27,451 bases of DNA from Bacillota bacterium (GCA_023415655.1 JAEZKD010000286.1:1-27451), one strand, 5' to 3'; positions 7,021-15,028 are shown, counted from the first letter of the stretch. Translations and numbers: made by a program. The notes: generated from the letters alone by a model not told the origin.

Positions 7021-7776
7021 ATGATATGGAATTATTCCGTTGATGAAATTATAAATGGTTATGTAGATCGTAAGGAATGCTATCTCTGCATAATGTGTGA
7101 GAAGTGCTTTGAAAAAGGAAATATCTATCCCATCGAAGAACAGCTATACGATGCCTATGGAGCAGTAAAACATCATATCAAAACAAAACATAAGAGCGTA
7201 TCGGCCTATTTATTGCAACAAGAGATTAATCTTACTGGAATAACCCAAGTGCAACAAGAAATCCTAGGAGCACTCTTAGCTGGAAAGAATGACAAGGATA
7301 TCTCATCTCAACTTGGAATTGCAGCCTCTACCGTTAGAAATCATCGATTTAAGCTAAGAGAAAAGGTAAAGCAAGCAAAATTATTCTATGCGTTGATGGA
7401 ATCACTGGAAAGAGAAACAGAGAATAAGATTAGTGCAAGTGATCAAGGAATGATTGAGGAAATTCATGGAACTGCTACTATGGTAGATTTTCGTTATAAT
7501 ATCACTAGTAAGGAACGTGAAAAGACAATTGAAACGTATATGGAGAAGGGTGGTACATTACGACAATTTCCAGCAAAAGAAAAGAAAAAAATCATTCTTT
7601 TGGGAGAAATCATAAAGCAGTTTGAACGACAAGTGGAGTACACGGAAAAAGAAGTCAATGATGTGTTAAAGCGTATCTATGCAATCGACTATCCAACGAT
7701 ACGAAGAGCTTTGATTGAATATGGATTTATGGAACGTACGATGGATTGTACCAAATATCATGTAAAGGAGTTATAA
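7021..7776 (+). CDS. DUF2087 protein with Cys/His N-terminus and LuxR-type HTH
   Basis: A 251-residue predicted cytoplasmic transcription regulator in three parts. The N-terminus has Cys20, Cys23, Cys26 and Cys29 followed by His51, His52 and His57, which look like a zinc-binding knuckle. Residues about 70-120 (LTGITQVQQEILGALLAGKNDKDIS, SQLGIAASTVRNHRFKLREKV) are a LuxR/GerE-type helix-turn-helix. Residues about 178-247 form a DUF2087 domain (LRQFPAKEKKKI, YTEKEVNDVL, DYPTIRRALIEYGFMERT). DUF2087 domains are often fused to or found beside DNA-binding modules; their ligand is unknown. AGGAGG lies at 7004-7009, rather far from the ATG. The next gene starts two bases after its stop and carries a second DUF2087 domain, so the pair is co-transcribed. 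Regulator role is inferred from the HTH. Confidence 0.85.
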   Translation: MIWNYSVDEIINGYVDRKECYLCIMCEKCFEKGNIYPIEEQLYDAYGAVKHHIKTKHKSVSAYLLQQEINLTGITQVQQEILGALLAGKNDKDISSQLGIAASTVRNHRFKLREKVKQAKLFYALMESLERETENKISASDQGMIEEIHGTATMVDFRYNITSKEREKTIETYMEKGGTLRQFPAKEKKKIILLGEIIKQFERQVEYTEKEVNDVLKRIYAIDYPTIRRALIEYGFMERTMDCTKYHVKEL

Positions 7777-7778
7777 CC

Positions 7779-8051
7779 ATGGAAGATCAAGAAGTATTCA
7801 AACGCTATCTCACGACTGATTCTAAGCTGAAACAATATCCTTCGAAAAAGCCCCTTCGAATGATGGCACTTGCATGGATGGCGTCACATTTTGAAATGAA
7901 TCAAATCTATACAGAAAAAGAGGTGAATGAGATTCTTAAGTCTCACCTTGCGTTTAGTGACCATGAGCTTTTACGTAGAGAGTTATACACGTATCATTTT
8001 ATGGACCGAAAGAAGGATGGTTCTCAATACTGGCTCGAAATACAACCATAA
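7779..8051 (+). CDS. Stand-alone DUF2087 protein
   Basis: A 90-residue protein that is essentially one DUF2087 domain: LKQYPSKKPLRMMALAWMASHF, then YTEKEVNEILKSHL, then DHELLRRELYTYHFMDRKKDGSQYW. It parallels the C-terminal domain of the preceding protein closely and probably arose by duplication. The start at 7779 is chosen because AAAGGAG (7764-7770) sits 8 bases upstream; an in-frame ATG at 7746 would overlap the previous gene and has no such site. It is translationally close-coupled to the upstream regulator and could act as its partner or competitor. Confidence 0.85.
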   Translation: MEDQEVFKRYLTTDSKLKQYPSKKPLRMMALAWMASHFEMNQIYTEKEVNEILKSHLAFSDHELLRRELYTYHFMDRKKDGSQYWLEIQP

Positions 8052-8146
8052 TAGATGAAAGGGATGTGAGACCAAAATTTGCTGGTTGAAAATAGGATAA
8101 GGTGGGAGTAGTATAATGATATAAATTAGTAGTAAGGAAGTATTTA

Positions 8147-9424
8147 ATGATTACAAGAACTTTTGTGATAAAAGGTGATATTTGCTTTAGTAAGTCAGTG
8201 AAGGAATTATGCACCTATGAAAATCATTATTTAATCTGTGAAGATGGAAAATGCAAAGGAATACATGCAAGTATTCCAGAACAATATAAAGAGGTTCCAA
8301 TCCATGACTATACTGGACAATTAGTTTTACCGGGCTTGATTGATTTGCATGTTCATGCCTCTCAATATGCATTTCGAGGAATTGGAATGGATCTTGGATT
8401 GCTTGATTGGCTCGAGCAAAGAACCTTTCCAGAGGAAAGTAAATTTAAAAACATGGAGTATGCAAAAGAAGCATATTCAATTTTTGCGCAAGACTTGTTA
8501 CACAGTGCAACAACAAGGGCAGTCATTTTTGCTACAATACACACGGACGCTACGATGGTTCTTATGGATTGTATGGAGAAGACGGGGCTTAAGACTTATG
8601 TTGGGAAGGTAAATATGGACCGTAATAGTCCACGTGATTTGATGGAATCAAGTGTAGAGGACTCTGCAAAGGAGACAATTCGTTGGTTGCAAGCATGTAA
8701 GAATCTCTATACCAATACAAAACCAATTTTAACACCTCGTTTCATACCAAGTTGTACGGATGAGTTGATGCAGGAATTAAAACAAATACAGCTTCAGTAT
8801 GATTTGCCACTTCAGTCCCATTTATCTGAAGCAAGAGATGAGATTGAGTGGGTATCGAAACTTTGTCCAGAATCAAAATTCTATGGGGATGCCTACGACC
8901 GATTTGGTCTATTTGGTGGAGAAGTTCCAACGATTATGGCTCATTGTGTTTCTTCTACAGAAGATGAAATAAAGCGAATCAAAGAACGAGGGGTTTATAT
9001 TGCACATTGTCCACAATCGAATACGAATCTTTCTTCTGGTATTGCACCAATTCGACATTATATGAAACAGGGGCTAAATCTTGGGTTGGGTAGTGATGTT
9101 GCTGCAGGAACCACAGAATCCATCTTTCAAGCAATGGCAGATGCGATCTCAGTATCAAAGCTTAGATGGAGATATGTAGATCAAACACTAGAACCATTGC
9201 ATAATGAGGAAGTGTTCTACCTAGGAACTAAGGGGGGAGGAGCATTCTTTGGTGCCGTAGGTAGTTTTGAAGAAAATTATGAATTCGATGCGATTGTTAT
9301 GGATGATCGTATGTTACGAACTCCACAACCATTAAGCTTAAAAGAACGATTAGAGAGAATCATATATTTGTCGCAGCAATGTAAGGTAGCACATAAATAT
9401 GTAAGTGGAAATCAATTATTTTAA
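8147..9424 (+). CDS. guaD: Guanine deaminase (amidohydrolase)
   Basis: Zinc-dependent amidohydrolase that turns guanine into xanthine and ammonia, opening purine catabolism or salvage. The 425 residues have the usual length and metal ligands: His68 and His70 in GLIDLHVHASQY, His225 in PLQSHLSEARDE, His266 in IMAHCV and Asp317 in LGLGSDVAAG. The segment TPRFIPSCTDELM and the HLSEARDEIEWV motif are typical of guanine deaminase rather than other amidohydrolases. AAGGAAG precedes the ATG. A perfect TATAAT at 8112-8117 may mark its promoter, but the -35 is poor. No permease or xanthine dehydrogenase gene is next to it. The DUF2087 pair just upstream could be linked to it, but that is speculation. 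Confidence 0.9.
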   Translation: MITRTFVIKGDICFSKSVKELCTYENHYLICEDGKCKGIHASIPEQYKEVPIHDYTGQLVLPGLIDLHVHASQYAFRGIGMDLGLLDWLEQRTFPEESKFKNMEYAKEAYSIFAQDLLHSATTRAVIFATIHTDATMVLMDCMEKTGLKTYVGKVNMDRNSPRDLMESSVEDSAKETIRWLQACKNLYTNTKPILTPRFIPSCTDELMQELKQIQLQYDLPLQSHLSEARDEIEWVSKLCPESKFYGDAYDRFGLFGGEVPTIMAHCVSSTEDEIKRIKERGVYIAHCPQSNTNLSSGIAPIRHYMKQGLNLGLGSDVAAGTTESIFQAMADAISVSKLRWRYVDQTLEPLHNEEVFYLGTKGGGAFFGAVGSFEENYEFDAIVMDDRMLRTPQPLSLKERLERIIYLSQQCKVAHKYVSGNQLF

Positions 9425-9431
9425 AGAGATT

Positions 9432-9487
9432 AAGAGGCAAGTTTTAGAATTGACTTAGGATCAATAAAGAAGCTTTGCCTCTTGTTT
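9432..9487 (+). terminator. Probable terminator after guaD
   Basis: 9-bp stem AAGAGGCAA/TTGCCTCTT (9432-9440 and 9475-9483) with a long loop, followed by GTTTGTT. It also faces the converging small gene. Confidence 0.55.
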
Positions 9488-9501
9488 GTTAAATTAGATT
9501 T

Positions 9502-9681
9502 TCATTCTTTACTCTTCCTTTGATTTGAAGTAGCATCAAAATCACCATCTCCATAATCATATTGATTAAGTTGATTTTTTGTAATTACGTCTTTTGAGGA
9601 AGTAGTCTTAACAGAGTTTGTTGTAGACTTTCCCTCTTGCTCCATTTCTTTGCGATAACGCTGATTGGATTGTTTACTCAC
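9502..9681 (-). CDS. 59-residue hydrophilic hypothetical protein
   Basis: A small, highly polar protein rich in Ser, Thr, Asn, Gln and Lys with a short acidic tract (YDYGDGDFD) near the C-terminus. It has no cysteine, signal peptide or membrane segment and is probably disordered. The start is the GTG at 9681, because AAAGGAG lies 6 bases before it on the minus strand; an upstream in-frame ATG (9708) has no ribosome binding site. Size and composition resemble small spore-associated proteins of Clostridia, but I cannot assign a family. It is convergent with guaD and divergent from the zinc-ribbon gene. Confidence 0.6.
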   Translation of the reverse strand: MSKQSNQRYRKEMEQEGKSTTNSVKTTSSKDVITKNQLNQYDYGDGDFDATSNQRKSKE

Positions 9682-9803
9682 AATAATCTCCTTTCTTGAG
9701 TATGTCACTTAAAAGCAGTATATAGTTTATGCAAAGGAATAAAAATAATCCTTAATTTGAATTACTTCCGGTTGGAGAAATCAAAGTAGGTGATTGTATT
9801 TGT

Positions 9804-9832
9804 TTGATTATTTCCAAAATATGTGTCATAAT
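9804..9832 (+). promoter_or_regulatory. Probable promoter of the zinc-ribbon gene
   Basis: TTGATT (9804-9809), a 17-base spacer and CATAAT (9827-9832), about 75 bases before the ATG at 9906. Confidence 0.5.
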
Positions 9833-9905
9833 AATTGGGTATAGATATGGGAGAAGTACTTGAATGGAAATTAAGAAAAAAATCATATTAATGAGGAGGA
9901 GTTAG

Positions 9906-10115
9906 ATGAAATTGGTATGCCCTTACTGTAGTTCTAAGCTAATACAAGGTTTCATAGATAGTGGAAGATATTCATTTAAATGGCATAGTAAGGAACAGAA
10001 TTTAATTGAAAGGTATACAGTTTTGGGTGGGGAAGTATTATCTTATAAGTCCAAAATAACAAGTTATAGATGTAATAATTGCAATAAAATTATTATTGAC
10101 TTAAGCAGTATTTAA
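9906..10115 (+). CDS. Small zinc-ribbon protein (DUF6487-like)
   Basis: A 69-residue protein with two CxxC knuckles, CPYC at residues 5-8 and CNNC at about 56-59, which can bind one zinc ion. Between them, SKLIQGFIDSGRYSFKWHS follows the pattern of the small PxCPxCG...G-x-I...I-x-W family (DUF6487), whose function is unknown. A run of GAGGAGGAG just before the ATG gives a strong ribosome binding site. It precedes the alpha/beta hydrolase by some 70 bases and may share its transcript. Confidence 0.7.
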   Translation: MKLVCPYCSSKLIQGFIDSGRYSFKWHSKEQNLIERYTVLGGEVLSYKSKITSYRCNNCNKIIIDLSSI

Positions 10116-10183
10116 GATAATCCTTTTAAAAGATATGAAAACGATTATGAATGAAATATGAATTTGATAAAGAGGTTTATAGA

Positions 10184-10918
10184 GTGAAGAAAAAAAGTAG
10201 ACTAAAAAAAATTCTGATTGCTAGTTTGGTTGTATGCGCACTCTTGATTGGTGCGTTTTTTCTGTATGTTGGAACCTATTACCATGCAGATAAATCAGCA
10301 CTTGCTAGTATGACAGACACAAGTACAGTTACAGTTACTTATGAGGACAACCACATTGTTTTTCGACCAAAGGAGGCTACTCAAACTGGAGTGATTTTTT
10401 ATCCAGGTGGGAAGGTGGAGGAGGAAGCATATGCACCTCTATGTAAAATGATTGCAGAGAGTGGATATACCTGTGTTCTAGTATCAATGCCGTTTCGATT
10501 GGCGGTACTTGATTATGATGCTGCAGAGGATATTATGGATGAGTATGAGGAGATGAAAGACTGGTATCTGGCTGGACATTCTCTGGGTGGAGCTTTTGGA
10601 GCAACCTTCGCAAGTAAGCATTCAGATCAATTGGAGGGACTGATTTTGTTGGGGGCATATTCTACAAGTGATTTAACACAGACCAACTTAAACGTATTAT
10701 CAATCTATGGAAGTGAAGATAATGTGTTAAACAAAAGTAAATATGAGACCTATCAATCGAATCTTCCAGCTGATGCTACAGAATTGATCATTGAAGGTGG
10801 AAACCATGCTTATTATGGTAATTATGGAGAACAGTCTGGTGACGGGTTGGCGAGTATTTCACGTGATGAACAGCAACAAAAGACAGTTCAAGCTATCATT
10901 GAATTTATGAACAACTAA
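10184..10918 (+). CDS. Membrane-anchored alpha/beta hydrolase
   Basis: A 244-residue protein with a basic N-terminus and one membrane segment (about 9-30), then an extracytoplasmic alpha/beta-hydrolase domain. The nucleophile Ser133 lies in GHSLGG, the acid is probably Asp179 in YGSEDNV, and the base is His208 in GGNHAYYG; YPGGKVEEEAYAPL forms the oxyanion-hole region. It resembles the Hydrolase_5 type of esterase-like proteins found in Firmicutes; the substrate is unknown. The GTG at 10184 is preferred because AAAGAGG (10169-10175) lies 8 bases before it and the protein then begins with lysines and the anchor. An in-frame ATG at 10151 would add 11 residues but has no ribosome binding site. 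Confidence 0.85.
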   Translation: MKKKSRLKKILIASLVVCALLIGAFFLYVGTYYHADKSALASMTDTSTVTVTYEDNHIVFRPKEATQTGVIFYPGGKVEEEAYAPLCKMIAESGYTCVLVSMPFRLAVLDYDAAEDIMDEYEEMKDWYLAGHSLGGAFGATFASKHSDQLEGLILLGAYSTSDLTQTNLNVLSIYGSEDNVLNKSKYETYQSNLPADATELIIEGGNHAYYGNYGEQSGDGLASISRDEQQQKTVQAIIEFMNN

Positions 10919-10926
10919 CCTTAATT

Positions 10927-10968
10927 CATTTTGTTCTACGCTGAGGGGGAATCCCCACCAAGTATGCA
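10927..10968 (-). repeat. Dispersed structured repeat, copy 2 (inverted)
   Basis: Read on the minus strand, this runs from TGCATACTTGGTGGGGAT to GAACAAAATG and follows the block at 6697-6739 in order, with two small gaps. It lacks the extra inverted repeats that flank copy 1. It lies just after the hydrolase stop codon. Confidence 0.55.
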
Positions 10969-11030
10969 GCATTAAATTTCATTTTAGGGGATTTTTATAT
11001 ATTAGAAATCCTGAGGTATTGACCCTAAAG

Positions 11031-11065
11031 AAAAGCTATGTAAATTGAAGCATGGCTTTTTTTTT
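11031..11065 (+). terminator. Rho-independent terminator before the polysaccharide operon
   Basis: 10-bp stem AAAAGCTATG/CATGGCTTTT (11031-11040 and 11051-11060, one G-T pair) and a run of nine T (11057-11065). Confidence 0.8.
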
Positions 11066-11100
11066 ACGCCTGTATCATAAATTAAGTTGTAATATCTTCT

Positions 11101-11106
11101 TATAAT
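11101..11106 (+). promoter_or_regulatory. Possible -10 of the polysaccharide operon
   Basis: A perfect TATAAT lies 50 bases before the first gene of the operon, just after the terminator. No good -35 lies at the expected distance, so an activator or another sigma factor may be needed, or this may be chance. Confidence 0.35.
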
Positions 11107-11155
11107 TTCGTGAGTCCATCATATATTTAAGCATAGTAATAATGGGGTGAATTCT

Positions 11156-11812
11156 ATGTATTCAGAAAGTAAAACCCTTGTTGATCTTATGAATCATTTA
11201 AAGAAGCGCAAAAAGTATCTTGTGATAAAACGTATTTACGATATTGTATTCTCTTTCCTAGCTTTGATCCTACTGTTCCCATTTTTACTAATGATTGCAA
11301 TGATAATAAAAGTTGATTCAAAAGGAACTATATTATTCAAACAGTTACGCACAGGAAAAGATGGTAAGCCATTTCTGATGTATAAGTTTAGAAGTATGTG
11401 TGAGAATGCGGAGCAAATGCGCGATGATTTATTGGAACATAACGAAATGGATGGGCCTGTATTTAAAATCGCAGAGGATCCTAGAGTAACAAAGTTTGGA
11501 AGATTTATTAGAAGATCAAGCATTGATGAGCTACCTCAGTTGTATAATATACTACGAGGAGAAATGAGTATTGTGGGACCTAGACCACTTGCTATCATTG
11601 AGACAAAGGATTTTAGTGACTATGAAAATTTACGACACTTAATAAAGCCAGGTCTTACTTGTTATTGGCAAATCAGTGGACGAAACCACTTATTTTTTAA
11701 GGATTGGATCGAGTTAGATATAAAGTATATAAACGAGATGAATCTACGTACAGATTTGATGATCATCCTTCGTACAGTGGTAGTTGTAATAATAAAAAAA
11801 GGAGCTTATTAA
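11156..11812 (+). CDS. Initiating sugar transferase (polyprenyl phosphoglycosyltransferase)
   Basis: Bacterial sugar transferase that starts a polysaccharide repeat by moving a sugar-1-phosphate from a UDP-sugar to undecaprenyl phosphate at the inner membrane face. The 218 residues are the short, monotopic form: a re-entrant hydrophobic helix (about 31-52), then the catalytic domain with KFRSM (77-81), the SIDELPQ motif holding the Asp-Glu catalytic pair (124-125), GPRP (141-144) and KPGLTCYWQISGR (164-176). It lacks the multi-pass N-terminal region of WbaP-type enzymes. I chose ATG 11156, 6 bases after a GGGGTGA site; an in-frame GTG at 11147 lies within that site. First gene of the operon; the following gene begins four bases after its stop. 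Sugar specificity (Glc, Gal or GalNAc) cannot be read from sequence. Confidence 0.93.
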   Translation: MYSESKTLVDLMNHLKKRKKYLVIKRIYDIVFSFLALILLFPFLLMIAMIIKVDSKGTILFKQLRTGKDGKPFLMYKFRSMCENAEQMRDDLLEHNEMDGPVFKIAEDPRVTKFGRFIRRSSIDELPQLYNILRGEMSIVGPRPLAIIETKDFSDYENLRHLIKPGLTCYWQISGRNHLFFKDWIELDIKYINEMNLRTDLMIILRTVVVVIIKKGAY

Positions 11813-11816
11813 TTAC

Positions 11817-13160
11817 ATGGAGCAAATATATTCGAAGAAAGAGCGTATATTTGACGTGAGAGAGGTATGCCATGTTCTTTTCAAAAAGATATGGTTATTA
11901 CTGTTCGTAGGATTTTTATCAGCTATCGTTTTATTTTATCTTAGTGTATATGTAATAGAGTGGAAATATGAATCAACCACAAAGCTATATATATTAAGTA
12001 AACAAGATAGTACTTCTGAAATTACATATTCCGATCTACAAATTAGTTCTCAACTAATAAAGGATTACATGGCTTTAATCACAAGTAGATTAGTGACAGA
12101 GCAAGTAATTCATGAACTTGCTTTACCTATGAAGCACGAAGAATTGATACAATTAATTCATTTAGATAACCCGGATGAAACAAGAATACTCGCCATTACA
12201 GTTACATGTTCAGATCCAGTTCTTGCAAAACAGATTGCCGATAAACTTAGAATTGCAGCAACTAATGTGATTACTAGCTTCAATGATTTTGAGCATGTGT
12301 CTAAAATCGAAGAAGCAAACCTACCAGAGAAAGCAACTACCCCAAATGTTTCTTTTAATACATTACTTGGAGCGGCAATGGGTGTCTTGTTAAGTAGCGC
12401 ATACCTTATACTACGTTATATTCAAAATGATACGTTAATGAAGCAAGAAGAGATTGAAGAAAGCTTGGGGTTAACGATATTAGGGAAAGTACCATTGTAT
12501 AAGAAGTATAAAAATTCTCTTCTACACGAAGATTATTTGGATCTAAGTAGTAATTTACAGTTTTTTGGGAAGGGTATGAAAACCATTGCTATTACTACTA
12601 GTAAATTTGATGAAGCAAGGTATGAGTGTGCTTATCATCTTGCAGTAACATTGGCAAAAATGGGTAAAAAAACGATATTCATAAATGCTAATATCAAAGA
12701 AAGTTCCTCTGAGAATTCCAAGTATTTGTTTTTTAAATTTTTGAATAAGAAAAATAGAAAAAGCAAATTCATAGATGCGAAAGAAGTGACAAGAAAGAAC
12801 ATTGGATTAAGCAATTATCTAACGAATGGCTCTCTTGAAGAAATCATTCAAAAAAGTGAAGATGAGAATTTACAAGTGATTCATTCAGGAACTATCTCAG
12901 GTAATCCATTGGAATCGCTTAGTAGTTGTAAATTTGGTGGTCTATTGGAGGAATTATCATATCATTACGATTACGTCATAGTGTTTAGTCCACCTCTTGA
13001 TTTCACCAATGAAGGAATTATCGTTGTTAATGAGTGTGAGGGAATCGTTCTCTTAATTCATGGTAATGAGGACCGCTATGATAATATTCACAAAGTGGTA
13101 ATAAGATTAGAAAAAATAGAATGTCAGATGATTGGAGCAGTACTATTGCAAGGGAGATGA
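11817..13160 (+). CDS. Wzz-type co-polymerase fused to degenerate tyrosine-kinase domain
   Basis: A 447-residue polysaccharide co-polymerase, expected to set chain length together with Wzy and Wzx. Two membrane segments (about 24-46 and 183-200) flank the Wzz domain, with the usual proline-rich stretch before the second (LPEKATTPNVSF). The C-terminal part (about 250-445) has the BY-kinase fold seen in CpsD/EpsB and Wzc, with the recognisable ...GNPLESLSSCKFGGLLEEL... and YDYVIVFSPP segments. However, the Walker A loop, normally GEGKST, is replaced by SKFDEARYE (262-270); Walker A' IDAD reads INAN (289-292); and the Walker B aspartate position reads VIVFSPP. No tyrosine cluster is present at the end. 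I infer a catalytically dead pseudokinase serving as a scaffold. Its stop overlaps the next gene. Confidence 0.88.
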   Translation: MEQIYSKKERIFDVREVCHVLFKKIWLLLFVGFLSAIVLFYLSVYVIEWKYESTTKLYILSKQDSTSEITYSDLQISSQLIKDYMALITSRLVTEQVIHELALPMKHEELIQLIHLDNPDETRILAITVTCSDPVLAKQIADKLRIAATNVITSFNDFEHVSKIEEANLPEKATTPNVSFNTLLGAAMGVLLSSAYLILRYIQNDTLMKQEEIEESLGLTILGKVPLYKKYKNSLLHEDYLDLSSNLQFFGKGMKTIAITTSKFDEARYECAYHLAVTLAKMGKKTIFINANIKESSSENSKYLFFKFLNKKNRKSKFIDAKEVTRKNIGLSNYLTNGSLEEIIQKSEDENLQVIHSGTISGNPLESLSSCKFGGLLEELSYHYDYVIVFSPPLDFTNEGIIVVNECEGIVLLIHGNEDRYDNIHKVVIRLEKIECQMIGAVLLQGR

Positions 13161-13630
13161 TCAGATTGAGTCTAAACATTTGTTTTGCGGCATCATCAGG
13201 TGGGCATTATGAACAGCTCATATTATTAAAACCATTAATAGAGAAATATAAGAGTTTTATATTAACAGAAGCTACGAACTATACTATTACGACAATTAAG
13301 GATAGAAGATGTTATTTTCTAAAGCAAGTGAATCGAAAGGAAGTATTCTTTCCAATGAAAATGATACTAAATACCTTCAAATCCTTTACTATCTTTTGTA
13401 AGGAGAATCCAGATATCATCATTACAACAGGGGTTTTGGCTACCATACCAATTTGTATCATTGCTAAAGTATTTCGAAGAAAAATTATATATATTGAATC
13501 TTTTGCTAAAATAGATACTCCAACTATGACTGGACGACTACTTTATAAATTTGCAGATCAGTTTTATGTACAATGGGAGGAATTACTGAAATATTATCCA
13601 AATGCAATCTATAAAGGAGGCATATATTGA
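13157..13630 (+). CDS. PssD/Alg14-like glycosyltransferase subunit
   Basis: A 157-residue membrane-associated half of a split glycosyltransferase, homologous to Alg14 and to PssD or Cps14F of bacterial capsules. It recruits the catalytic partner encoded next. The signature SSGGHYEQL follows the first strand (13-21), and PDIIITTGVLATIPICIIAKVF supplies the second conserved region and a hydrophobic segment. The ATG at 13157 overlaps the preceding stop (ATGA). A purine run (AAGGGAG) abuts that ATG and would better serve a TTG at 13166, giving an N-terminus like other PssD proteins; either start is possible. In Rhizobium the PssD/PssE pair adds glucuronic acid, which would fit the UDP-glucose dehydrogenase at the operon end. 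Confidence 0.88.
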   Translation: MIRLSLNICFAASSGGHYEQLILLKPLIEKYKSFILTEATNYTITTIKDRRCYFLKQVNRKEVFFPMKMILNTFKSFTIFCKENPDIIITTGVLATIPICIIAKVFRRKIIYIESFAKIDTPTMTGRLLYKFADQFYVQWEELLKYYPNAIYKGGIY

Positions 13631-14148
13631 TTTTTGTAACAGTAGGTACTCAAAAGTTTCCATTTGATCGGCTGCTTCATTATATCGATCAGTTAATAGA
13701 AAAAGAGATCATTCAAGAAGAAGTATTCGCACAAACTGGTTTTAGTAGCTATCAGCCACTCCATTATAGCTTTCAAAAGTTTTTAGATAGTTCAGATTTT
13801 AAGCAAAAAATGATAAACAGTAATTTGGTAATCACTCATGGAGGAACAGGTTCCATTATGAATGCTATCAAGGCAAAGAAAAGAGTAATAGCGGTAGCAA
13901 GAAAAAAAGAGTATGGAGAACACATTGATAATCACCAGGAAGAAATTATTCATCAACTCACAGAAAAAAAATTAATACTTGGTGTAAAACAGCTAGAAGA
14001 TCTTGATGGTGTAATTGATTCCTATCAAATCAATGAAATAGTACAATATACCTCAAATACGGAGGATATTATAGAAAGTATTGAATCCTATTTGTTCCAA
14101 GTAATGATGGAAAGAAAGGTTGAAAATGGCGGGAAGCCGGGAGAATAA
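13627..14148 (+). CDS. PssE/Alg13-like glycosyltransferase catalytic subunit
   Basis: A 173-residue GT28 C-terminal-type domain, partner of the preceding Alg14-like subunit; together they form one GT-B glycosyltransferase. MIFVTVGTQKFPFDRLL opens the domain, ITHGGTGSIMNAI (69-81) binds the nucleotide sugar, and HIDNHQ (99-104) is the conserved base- or ribose-contacting motif. It begins at a TTG that overlaps the stop codon of its partner, fixed by AAAGGAGG at 13613-13620, so the two subunits are likely translated together in equal amounts. Donor specificity is not readable; glucuronic acid or galactose are the known cases. Confidence 0.9.
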   Translation: MIFVTVGTQKFPFDRLLHYIDQLIEKEIIQEEVFAQTGFSSYQPLHYSFQKFLDSSDFKQKMINSNLVITHGGTGSIMNAIKAKKRVIAVARKKEYGEHIDNHQEEIIHQLTEKKLILGVKQLEDLDGVIDSYQINEIVQYTSNTEDIIESIESYLFQVMMERKVENGGKPGE

Positions 14149-14149
14149 A

Positions 14150-15028
14150 ATGGACTATAAAGTGAAAAAAGCAATCCTATTTCCTATGAACATCTTATTT
14201 CGGATCAATCCTATCTTTGAGACTAAGATGATGTTTTTTCTGAAGAATGGTTACAAATTAAATTTAAAGCATCCGATTACCTTTAATGAAAAGATACAAT
14301 GGATTAAATTCTTTGATCATAACAGTAGAATGCCAGCTTGCTCAGATAAATTTGAAGTGAGAAACTACATTACGGAGTGTGGCTGTTGTGAAATACTAAA
14401 TTCTTTACTGTGGGAAGGCTTTGAACCAGAAGATATTCCGTTTGAAGAACTTCCGAATCAATTCGTCATCAAAGTTACTCATGGTTCTAGCTTTAACGTG
14501 ATTTGTAAGGATAAGCAAAAATTAGATATCGGGAATGTAAAAAAGAATATTTCCTTTTGGCTAAAAGAAAGTTATTTACCATGCTATGGAGAATGGTTTT
14601 ATGGCATTGTTAAGCCTCGGATTATCATTGAAGAATATTTAGAAGGAAAGGATGGGGGTCCACCGCAAGATTATAAAGTTTATTGCTTTCATGGGGTGCC
14701 TAAAGTCATTCAAGTACATATCGATCGTTTCAACAATCACAAAATGAAACTTTATGATACAAACTGGAATGCAATCCAGAATGTTTCAATGAAGTACTCC
14801 TGCGATACACAAACAGAGGTTGAAAAACCACAAGAATTAGCTCAATTATTGAAATACGCGAGCATATTATCAAGTCCCTTTTATCATGCAAGAGTTGACT
14901 TTTATATCGTGAAAGGCAACATCATATTTGGTGAAATTACATTTACTGATGGAGCTGGATTTGACAAAATAACTCCTTATTCTTTTGATGTTACCTTGGG
15001 TGGATTTTTAACACTTCCAGTAGATTAA
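14150..15028 (+). CDS. TupA-like ATP-grasp protein
   Basis: A 292-residue protein of the TupA-like ATP-grasp family, named after a Bacillus gene for teichuronopeptide, a glucuronate polymer carrying peptide. The signature is clear: PITFNEKIQWIKFFD (42-56), CSDKFEVRNYI (64-74), FVIKVTHGSSFNVIC (105-119), the ATP/Mg-site stretch PRIIIEEYLEG and the closing GEITFTDGAGFDKITP. ATP-grasp enzymes activate a carboxylate as an acyl phosphate and join it to an amine. A role in amidating a sugar acid or adding an amino acid is inferred from family and context. The start at 14150 is set by GGGAG 6 bases upstream and follows the previous stop by one base; an earlier in-frame ATG at 14120 overlaps that gene. 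Confidence 0.88.
   Translation: MDYKVKKAILFPMNILFRINPIFETKMMFFLKNGYKLNLKHPITFNEKIQWIKFFDHNSRMPACSDKFEVRNYITECGCCEILNSLLWEGFEPEDIPFEELPNQFVIKVTHGSSFNVICKDKQKLDIGNVKKNISFWLKESYLPCYGEWFYGIVKPRIIIEEYLEGKDGGPPQDYKVYCFHGVPKVIQVHIDRFNNHKMKLYDTNWNAIQNVSMKYSCDTQTEVEKPQELAQLLKYASILSSPFYHARVDFYIVKGNIIFGEITFTDGAGFDKITPYSFDVTLGGFLTLPVD

Noticed and set aside
8086..8117. TTGAAA and TATAAT before guaD as a promoter pair
   Set aside because: The spacer is 20 bases, too long for a normal sigma-A promoter. The TATAAT may be real but its -35 is not convincing.
8340..8612. 90-codon frame inside the guanine deaminase gene
   Set aside because: Overlaps a well-supported gene in another frame, with odd Trp- and Arg-rich composition and no ribosome binding site; a shadow frame.
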